Assembly (NCBI GenBank): GCA_035547155.1
Contig: DASZVJ010000003.1
Span: forward strand, 1-21,345
Direction: 5' to 3'
DNA: 21,345 nucleotides
Origin: CAZNMF01 sp035547155
GTDB lineage: Bacteria > Acidobacteriota > Vicinamibacteria > Vicinamibacterales > SCN-69-37
The notes beneath the pieces were generated by a model that did not search any database, was not told the DNA's origin, and saw only the letters and a program-made list of their open reading frames with translations. The position numbers and the translations under genes are program-made. This document shows positions 16,208 through 21,345 of this stretch, in pieces (the stretch's first letter is position 1; each line of letters opens with the position of its first letter).

Positions 16208-17095
16208 GTGACATCCAAGCACGACCCGAGTATTCCTTTGTCTGACGAGGAAACGCAGCGACAGGCGCGATCGACCGACGCTCGCAGCGGCGGATCGTCG
16301 GGCGGCCGCGTGGCCAACAGTCTCGTCGCGATTGGCTCCGCGTCGGTGCTCGCCATCTACGCGGCGGGCTATTGGCGCACGCGCGCTGCGGCCGAGCGCA
16401 TCGAGCGCGCGTCGGCGCGTCATGCGGCACCGATTGGCGTGAGCGCGCCAGCGCCGACGCCCGTCGTCGCGCCTGCGACCGCGTCCGTCGTCAGTGCCGC
16501 GTCGACGGCCGCGACCGATCGCGATCCGTCTCACGCCGCCGCGCCGCCACCGGCCGCGACCATCACCGCGACCAAGGCCGCCGCGTCAGTCCCGGCGTCC
16601 GCGCCGACGAAGGACGCATCCGCGCCGTCGCCTCTCAAAGACGTCACTGCCAGCGCGAAGACGCCGCGCGAGACGGAAGACATCGTTCCCTCGCTGGCAT
16701 CGTCCAGCGCGACGACGGAAGTGGCGGCGGCGCAGCCTGCGGTACCGAATGCGACGTCGTCCGCGGGGCCCGCCGCACTCCCATCGGTGCCCACGCTCAC
16801 CACGAGCAACGCGTCGGCGGCTGCGTCGTCATCCGCCTACAAGGACGGCACCTACACGGGCTGGGGGACCTGCCGGCATGGCGACATCCAAGCGACCGTC
16901 GTCGTCGCGTCCGGCCGTATCACGTCAGCGACGATCAGCCAGTGCCTGACGCGCTATCCGTGCTCGTGGATCGAGGCGCTGCCGCCGCAGGTCGTCCAGC
17001 GGCAGAGCGCGGAAGTCGACTACGTCAGCGGCGCCACGCAGAGCGCGGATGCGTTCTACGGCGCCGTCACCGACGCGCTGTCCAAAGCCAAGTGA
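16208..17095 (+). CDS. Membrane-anchored FMN-binding-domain protein, ApbE flavinylation substrate
   Basis: 295 residues from GTG 16208; the frame is open back to 16088 but that part runs through the decayed REP and heptamers. There is a short N-terminal tail, one hydrophobic segment at about 36-56 (VANSLVAIGSASVLAIYAAG), then a long Ala/Pro/Ser/Thr-rich linker (about 70-210) and a C-terminal FMN_bind domain (211-295). This domain starts YKDGTYTGWG and contains VDYVSGATQSADAF, the site where ApbE links FMN through a phosphoester bond, predicted at T277 in SGAT. Three cysteines (C222, C246, C252) lie in the domain; C246 and C252 bracket LTRYP. The linker would let the flavin domain reach out from the membrane. 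It is first in an operon with ApbE and an RnfD-like protein, and its stop overlaps the ApbE start (GTGA, 17092-17095). Electron donor and acceptor are not encoded next to it. Confidence 0.85.
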   Translation: MTSKHDPSIPLSDEETQRQARSTDARSGGSSGGRVANSLVAIGSASVLAIYAAGYWRTRAAAERIERASARHAAPIGVSAPAPTPVVAPATASVVSAASTAATDRDPSHAAAPPPAATITATKAAASVPASAPTKDASAPSPLKDVTASAKTPRETEDIVPSLASSSATTEVAAAQPAVPNATSSAGPAALPSVPTLTTSNASAAASSSAYKDGTYTGWGTCRHGDIQATVVVASGRITSATISQCLTRYPCSWIEALPPQVVQRQSAEVDYVSGATQSADAFYGAVTDALSKAK

Positions 17096-18033
17096 GCCGG
17101 CGGCTTCACCGACGGTCCTCGGCCGTCATGGGGACCATCGTGAACGTCGACGTCGTCGTCTCGCCGGACGATGCGGCGGCCGAGGCGCGCGCGGATCGCA
17201 CCTGCGAGCGCGCGCTCGCGCAGTTCGACGACGTGGAGTCCGCGTGCTCGCGCTTCGACGAGCGCAGCGAGCTGCGCCGGCTCTGCGAAAGCGCGGGCGC
17301 GCCCGTGCGCGTCAGCCCGCTGCTGTTCGAGACGATCGCGTTCGCGATCGCGGTCGCCGAGGCGAGCGGCGGCGCATTCGATCCCACGGTCGGACGCGCG
17401 ATGGCTGCGCGCGGCTTCAATCGTGAGCATCGCACCGGCGCGATCTCGGTGAGCGACACCGACGTTGCGAGCGACATCAGCTTTCGCGACGTCACGCTCG
17501 ACGCCGGCGCGCACACGATCACGCTGCGCCGTCCTCTGCTGCTCGATCTCGGCGCGGTCGCGAAAGGCCTGGCGATCGATCTCGCGGCGCGCGAGCTGCG
17601 ACACGACTGCGAGGATTTCGCGATCGACGCCGGCGGCGACCTCTACGCGGCCGGATGCAATGTCTCTGGCAGGCCGTGGGCGATCGGCATCCGTCATCCG
17701 CGGCAGGCGGACGCCGTGATCGACGTCGTGCGTCTGTCCGGCGCGGCGGTGTGCACCTCCGGCGACTACGAGCGGCGTAGTCCGATCGACGATGGATCGC
17801 ATCTGGTCGACGGCCGCCGCCGCGGCGAGCGACATGCGCTCGATGCGATGGCGAGCGTCACGGTGATCGCGGCGTCTGCGATGGTTGCCGACGCGCTCGC
17901 GACTGCGGCGTTCGCGCTCGGCGCAGACGAAGGCCGCGCGTTTCTCGAGGCGCAGGGCGTCGACGGCCTGTTGGTCTCCTCCAGCCTTGACCGGACTGAG
18001 ACGTCCGGATTCTCGGCGCACACGATCCGATGA
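17092..18033 (+). CDS. apbE: FAD:protein FMN transferase ApbE
   Basis: 313 residues. ApbE takes FMN from FAD and attaches it to Thr or Ser of target proteins, using Mg2+. Family motifs appear in order: MGT (13-15), CSRFDERSEL (52-61), GGAFDPTVG (93-101), LDLGAVAKG (151-159), DAGGDLYA (179-186), TSGDYER (222-228), HLVD (237-240, where most relatives have H-x-x-D-P-x-x-G), and ADALATAAFALG (266-277). The MGT motif is normally internal, so the GTG at 17092, which overlaps the preceding stop, is preferred over the ATG at 17128 that encodes that Met. With this start no signal peptide is seen, although many ApbE proteins are exported. The obvious substrate is the SGAT-containing protein encoded just upstream. 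ATGA overlap (18030-18033) couples it to the next gene. Confidence 0.92.
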   Translation: MSRRLHRRSSAVMGTIVNVDVVVSPDDAAAEARADRTCERALAQFDDVESACSRFDERSELRRLCESAGAPVRVSPLLFETIAFAIAVAEASGGAFDPTVGRAMAARGFNREHRTGAISVSDTDVASDISFRDVTLDAGAHTITLRRPLLLDLGAVAKGLAIDLAARELRHDCEDFAIDAGGDLYAAGCNVSGRPWAIGIRHPRQADAVIDVVRLSGAAVCTSGDYERRSPIDDGSHLVDGRRRGERHALDAMASVTVIAASAMVADALATAAFALGADEGRAFLEAQGVDGLLVSSSLDRTETSGFSAHTIR

Positions 18034-18866
18034 CGACGCATCGCCATCACCGCCGAAGTCAGTTCTCCGCATTCGTCCGCTTCTGGCGATCGCCGAAGGG
18101 GCTGATGCTGATCGTCCTGCTGCTTATGTCCGCGCTGTCGGCGCCAGCGGAGCACACGCCGCGTGTGTGGGGCAATCTCGCGGCCGCGTCACTGGCCGCG
18201 ATGCTCGTCGACGCGCCGATCCTGCGCGTGCGCGACGGACGCTGGACGTTTCCGAGCGGCGCGTGGCTGACGGGCCTGTTCGTCGCGATGCTGTTGAGCC
18301 CGCACGAGCCGTGGTGGGTCGCCGCCGTGACGGCGGCCGTCGGCGTCGCGAGCAAGTACGTCGCACGGACGCGATCGGCCAATGTCTTCAATCCCGCCGC
18401 GCTCGGCATCGTGCTGACGTTCTACGCGTTCGGCACGGGGCAGAGCTGGTGGGGCGCGTTGCCGGATGCGGCGCCGTGGCTGACGCTCGTGCTCGTCGCG
18501 AGCGGTGCGTTCATCGCCAATCGCGTCAACAAGGCGCCGCTCGTGCTCGTCTTTCTCGGCGTCTACTACGCGCTCTTCGCGGCGACGGCGTTCATCGGAG
18601 ACGCTGCGCGCGTCGCAGAAATCTTCCGCCCGCCGGACGTGCAGATGGCGTTGTTCTTCGCGTGCTTCATCCTGACCGATCCGCCGACATCGCCCGTGAA
18701 GTATCGCGATCAGATCGTGTGCGCCGCGATCGTCGCCGTCGTCAGTTATCTGATGTTCCAGCTCGTGGGCGCCGCCTACTACCTGCTCGCCGGCGTGCTC
18801 GCAGGCAACGTCTGGGAGGCTCGGCGGCGCGCCGCGATGTTCCGCGCCCGACGGGCGGCCGCGTAG
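18030..18866 (+). CDS. NqrB/RnfD-family integral membrane protein
   Basis: 278 residues with roughly eight to ten hydrophobic segments. Family marks are SGAWLTGLFVAMLLSP (76-91), the SANVFNPAALGIVLTF region (116-131) and FFACFILTDPPTSP (209-222), matching the NQR2/RnfD/RnfE transporter family. NqrB and RnfD subunits carry flavin and help couple electron transfer to ion movement. The covalent-flavin SGAT-type motif of true RnfD/NqrB is not seen here, and no other Rnf or Nqr subunit gene is nearby. Stand-alone RnfD-like proteins encoded with FMN_bind and ApbE have been described as membrane electron conduits for extracytosolic flavins, so the likely role is passing electrons across the membrane to the flavinylated protein two genes upstream. 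REP pair D begins within 3 bp of the stop codon. The family is secure; the electron-conduit role is inference. Confidence 0.85.
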   Translation: MTTHRHHRRSQFSAFVRFWRSPKGLMLIVLLLMSALSAPAEHTPRVWGNLAAASLAAMLVDAPILRVRDGRWTFPSGAWLTGLFVAMLLSPHEPWWVAAVTAAVGVASKYVARTRSANVFNPAALGIVLTFYAFGTGQSWWGALPDAAPWLTLVLVASGAFIANRVNKAPLVLVFLGVYYALFAATAFIGDAARVAEIFRPPDVQMALFFACFILTDPPTSPVKYRDQIVCAAIVAVVSYLMFQLVGAAYYLLAGVLAGNVWEARRRAAMFRARRAAA

Positions 18867-18868
18867 GC

Positions 18869-18953
18869 GGGCGGCCACAAGGGCCGCCCCTACACGGGCT
18901 GCAGGCCGCGGGCTACGGGCTACTCGTCGTAGGGGCCGCCCTTGTGGCGGCCC
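18869..18953. repeat. REP inverted pair D with spacer shared with pair A
   Basis: Left arm 18869-18893 (stem GGGCGGCC, loop ACAAG, stem GGCCGCCC, foot CTAC at 18890-18893). Right arm 18929-18953 (foot GTAG, stem GGGCCGCC, loop CTTGT, stem GGCGGCCC). The 35-bp spacer (18894-18928) is the reverse complement of the pair A spacer apart from seven transitions. It starts 2 bp after the RnfD-like gene's stop and may act as its transcription end. Confidence 0.9.
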
Positions 18954-19001
18954 AGACACGACGCCCGTACGGACTGCAGCCCACCGACGGCGAGCCCCTT
19001 C

Positions 19002-19010
19002 TGCTAGCCT
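19002..19010 (+). promoter_or_regulatory. Possible extended -10 of the beta-propeller gene
   Basis: TGCTAGCCT lies 24 nt before the ATG at 19035, the same distance as the like motif before the flavin operon. CTGCAG and GCGAGCCC precede both. Confidence 0.35.
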
Positions 19011-19022
19011 AGACGCCATTCC

Positions 19023-19028
19023 AAGGAG
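19023..19028 (+). promoter_or_regulatory. Ribosome-binding site of the beta-propeller gene
   Basis: AAGGAG with 6-nt spacing to the ATG at 19035, which supports that start. Confidence 0.7.
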
Positions 19029-19034
19029 CTTCGC

Positions 19035-20015
19035 ATGTCACGTGTCGTTGTCGCTTTTGGTGTCGCCGCGCTCGCGGCGTCGTCGCTCGCCGTCGTGCCG
19101 GGCGCGGCTGCGCAGTCGTCTGGTGTGTCGGCGGTCAGCCTGCCCGCCGCGATCACGTTTCCGGAGGGCATCGCGTACGACGCCGCGGCCGACGTCGCGT
19201 ATACGGCGAGCGCGGTGACGGGCGCAGTCGCGCGCGTGCATCTGAAGACAGGCGCGTCCGAGATCATCGCGCCGGCGGGAACGCTGTTGCCGGCGGGCAC
19301 GCCGGCGCCGTTTCCCGCGGTGCTCGGCATGAAGCTCGACGCGAACGGCCGCCTGTGGATCTGCGGCGGCGCGACGGGCCGGATGTGGGTGCTCGACGTG
19401 AAGACCGGCAAGGTGCTGAAGAGCGCGCAAGTGCCGAATCCGTCCGCGAGCCTGATCAACGACGTGATTCTCGTCGGCAACGCGGGCTACTTCACGGACA
19501 CGCGGACGCCGACGTTCTGGCGCATCGAGGCACGCGGCAATCAAATCACCGACGTCGAGCCATGGCTGAGCTTCGCGAGCACGCCGCTGCAGTACGACTC
19601 GGGCGCGAACCTCAACGGCATCGCGGCGACGCCCGACGGCAAGTCGATCATCGTCGTGCAGATGGGGAAGGGCCTGCTGTTCCGCATCGACGTGGCGACG
19701 AAAGCGGTGACGGCGATCGACACGGCGGGCGAGGATCTCTCCGGCGCCGACGGCCTCGTCCTCGACGGCCACACGCTCTACGTCGTCCGTCAGCCCGTCG
19801 GCGAGATCGCGACCGTGACGCTGTCGAACGACTACGCCAAGGGCACCGTCGTGCATCGCTTCAAGGATCCGGCTTTCGTTTATCCCGCGACGGCCGCGAA
19901 GGTCGGCGATCATCTGCTCGTCGTCGTCACGCAGTTCAACACGCGCGGCAACAACAGCCAGAAGACGCCATTCACGTTCGCGCACGTGCCGCTCTCGGCC
20001 CTCGCTGCGCGCTAG
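19035..20015 (+). CDS. Exported SMP-30/NHL-like beta-propeller protein
   Basis: 326 residues. A signal peptide covers about residues 1-26 (VVVAFGVAALAASSLAVVPG, cleavage near AAAQ). The rest reads as a six-bladed propeller of the SMP-30/gluconolactonase/NHL type: ITFPEGIAYDAAADVAYTAS, VLGMKLDANGRLWICGGATG, INDVILVGNAGYFTDTRTP, LNGIAATPDGKSIIVVQMGK, and SGADGLVLDGHTLYVVRQP. The N-D and D-G positions resemble the metal-site residues of SMP-30 lactonases, but family members include non-enzymes, so no reaction is assigned. It is co-oriented with the flavin operon but separated by REP pair D and its own candidate promoter, so it is probably a separate transcription unit. A strong palindrome follows the stop. 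Confidence 0.75.
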   Translation: MSRVVVAFGVAALAASSLAVVPGAAAQSSGVSAVSLPAAITFPEGIAYDAAADVAYTASAVTGAVARVHLKTGASEIIAPAGTLLPAGTPAPFPAVLGMKLDANGRLWICGGATGRMWVLDVKTGKVLKSAQVPNPSASLINDVILVGNAGYFTDTRTPTFWRIEARGNQITDVEPWLSFASTPLQYDSGANLNGIAATPDGKSIIVVQMGKGLLFRIDVATKAVTAIDTAGEDLSGADGLVLDGHTLYVVRQPVGEIATVTLSNDYAKGTVVHRFKDPAFVYPATAAKVGDHLLVVVTQFNTRGNNSQKTPFTFAHVPLSALAAR

Positions 20016-20022
20016 TTTCGAT

Positions 20023-20065
20023 TCACATGGAGGCATGGAGACACGTTCTCCATGTCTCCATGTGA
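20023..20065. terminator. Bidirectional terminator hairpin between convergent genes
   Basis: A 19-bp stem (20023-20041 with 20047-20065, one G-T wobble) closes a 5-nt loop, CACGT. It fills most of the 54-bp gap between the propeller and MFS genes, which converge. Each stem strand contains CATGGAG twice (once as a one-base variant). There is no long T-run, so it may act as a strong hairpin, not a classic intrinsic terminator. Confidence 0.7.
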
Positions 20066-20069
20066 TCCA

Positions 20070-21314
20070 TCATGCGAGGTCGGCGGGAATCAGCTGTTCC
20101 GTCGGATCGATCCGCGCGAAGAACACCGCGCTCACGAGCAGGAGCGCGGCCATCGGATACAGCGGCGCGTTGTAGTTACCGGCCCACGTGACGATGTAGC
20201 CGAACGCGACAGACGAGAGAAACGACCCGAGCTGGCCCGCCATGTTCATCGTGCCGCCGACCGATCCCGCGTAGCGCCGGCCGATGTCAAGACACACCGC
20301 CCACGACACCGGCAGCATGCAGTCCATCGATCCATAGCCCAGCGTCAGACACGCGAGCGCGATCCACTTGCTCGTCGTGATCGCCGCCGTCAGCATCAGC
20401 AACCCGGACGCCGCGAGCCCCGTGGCGCCGACGACGCGGCGTCCGATGCGCAGGCCGTGGCTGATCGTCAATCGATCGCTCAGCCATCCGCCGAAGAGAT
20501 TGCCGCCGATGCCCGCGATGAACGGCAACGTCGACGCCAGCGCCATCTCGCCTTCGCTGAAGCCGCGCCCGCGCTCGAGATACGTGTGCAGCCAGGACAG
20601 GTAGAAGTACGCGCCCCAGCAGTACGTGTGGTACATCAACAGAATCTTCCAGAAGTTCCAGCGGCGTAAGGCGATGCCCCACGGCAGGCGCGCGTGCGCG
20701 CCCGACGAGTCGACGTCGATTTCCGCAAGCTCCTGCGGCGTGATGCCCGCCGACTCGGAGGGCCGATCGCGATACGAGCGGTACCACGCGAACGCCCAGA
20801 CGAGCCCCAGCACGCCGAAGACGAAGAACGACGCGCGCCAGCCGTACGCGCGCTGAATCGGCACGACCAGCAGTGGCGAGAGCGCGCCGCCGATGCGGCT
20901 CGCCATCCACACGACGGAGTGCGCGCGCGCACGCTCGGCGACCGGAAACCAGCGCGAGATCGCCGACGAGGCGTTCGGATACGCGCCCGCTTCGCCCGCA
21001 CCGAACAGGAACCGCGTGATGAGCATCAGCACGTAGTTCGACACGGCACCGGTCAGCGACGTGAAGGCCGACCACCAGATCACGATGCGCGCGAGCACGC
21101 GGCGTGCGCCGACGCGATCGCCCATCGCGCCCGTCGGAATCTCGAAGATCGCGTACGACAGCGTGAACGCGCCCACGACCCATCCCCATTGCTCGGGCGA
21201 GATGCCCAGGTCCGCCTGCATGCGCGGGCCCGCGACCGACAGGCACACGCGATCCAGATACGTGACGATCGACAGGAAGAACAGCAGGAGCAGGACCCGG
21301 TGTCGATGTTTCAT
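20070..21314 (-). CDS. MFS transporter, anion:cation symporter (ACS)-like
   Basis: 414 residues from the ATG at 21314; a TTG two codons earlier is possible but unnecessary. Major facilitator fold with about twelve hydrophobic segments. VTYLDRVCLSVAGPRMQADLG and WGWVVGAFTLSYAIFEIPTG begin helices 1-2, and GAMGDRVGARRVL is the loop 2-3 MFS motif. RFLFGAGEAGAYPNASSAIS is the helix 4 motif typical of ACS-family (glucarate, galactonate, hexuronate, phthalate) carriers. The second half contains GGWLSDRL, the matching loop 8-9 motif. It likely imports an organic or sugar acid with protons. No catabolic genes are adjacent in the window, so the substrate stays open. No clear ribosome-binding site was seen. 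Confidence 0.88.
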   Translation of the reverse strand: MKHRHRVLLLLFFLSIVTYLDRVCLSVAGPRMQADLGISPEQWGWVVGAFTLSYAIFEIPTGAMGDRVGARRVLARIVIWWSAFTSLTGAVSNYVLMLITRFLFGAGEAGAYPNASSAISRWFPVAERARAHSVVWMASRIGGALSPLLVVPIQRAYGWRASFFVFGVLGLVWAFAWYRSYRDRPSESAGITPQELAEIDVDSSGAHARLPWGIALRRWNFWKILLMYHTYCWGAYFYLSWLHTYLERGRGFSEGEMALASTLPFIAGIGGNLFGGWLSDRLTISHGLRIGRRVVGATGLAASGLLMLTAAITTSKWIALACLTLGYGSMDCMLPVSWAVCLDIGRRYAGSVGGTMNMAGQLGSFLSSVAFGYIVTWAGNYNAPLYPMAALLLVSAVFFARIDPTEQLIPADLA

Positions 21315-21345
21315 GACCAAGAAAGATATCCGACACGATTGCAGA

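Noticed and set aside
19035..20015. Assigning the propeller as a gluconolactonase or other enzyme
   Set aside because: SMP-30/NHL propellers include many non-enzymes and I could not confirm a full metal site.

Overview
The window is about 21 kb of GC-rich bacterial DNA with tightly packed genes. Several family signatures point to Acidobacteriota, probably the Vicinamibacteria/Vicinamibacterales side: the C-terminal part of an ADOP-type (acidobacterial duplicated orphan permease) MacB/FtsX protein, two adjacent VWFA-related proteins of the acidobacterial type, and a CadC-like winged-helix regulator fused to a PD40/TolB-type beta-propeller. The taxonomic call is inference from gene content; there is no rRNA or marker gene here.

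Layout. 1-963 (+) is the 3' end of the permease gene. It converges on a three-gene RND efflux operon on the minus strand (8705 to 1070): a lipoprotein adaptor and two different RND pumps, the MdtABC arrangement, joined by 4-bp ATGA overlaps and with no outer-membrane channel gene. From 8924 (+) comes a secreted two-lobed aspartyl protease that overlaps tail-to-tail with the minus-strand wHTH/PD40 regulator (12023 to 9753). Divergent from the regulator are two coupled plus-strand genes for exported VWFA-related proteins (12110-15252). A REP-associated tyrosine transposase (RAYT, 15450-15950) follows, bracketed by REP pairs. Next is an overlapping operon (16208-18866) coding for an anchored FMN-binding-domain protein, ApbE flavin transferase and an NqrB/RnfD-like membrane protein. 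It looks like a minimal flavinylation-based electron-transfer module. The window ends with an exported beta-propeller protein (19035-20015), a palindromic bidirectional terminator and a minus-strand MFS transporter (21314-20070).

The most unusual material is noncoding. Four inverted pairs of one REP family occur between genes (976-1060, 15257-15382, 15960-16039, 18869-18953), with a decayed single arm near 16104. Each arm is a GC-rich hairpin with a GTAG foot, the form known for RAYT substrates, and a RAYT gene sits between two of the pairs. Two pairs about 18 kb apart carry the same 35-bp spacer in opposite orientation while their arms keep the same order. That spacer is built of five 7-bp units, and related 7-bp units recur beside the decayed arm upstream of the flavin operon.

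No gene-free stretch exceeds about 260 bp. No tRNA, rRNA, CRISPR array or replication origin was seen.
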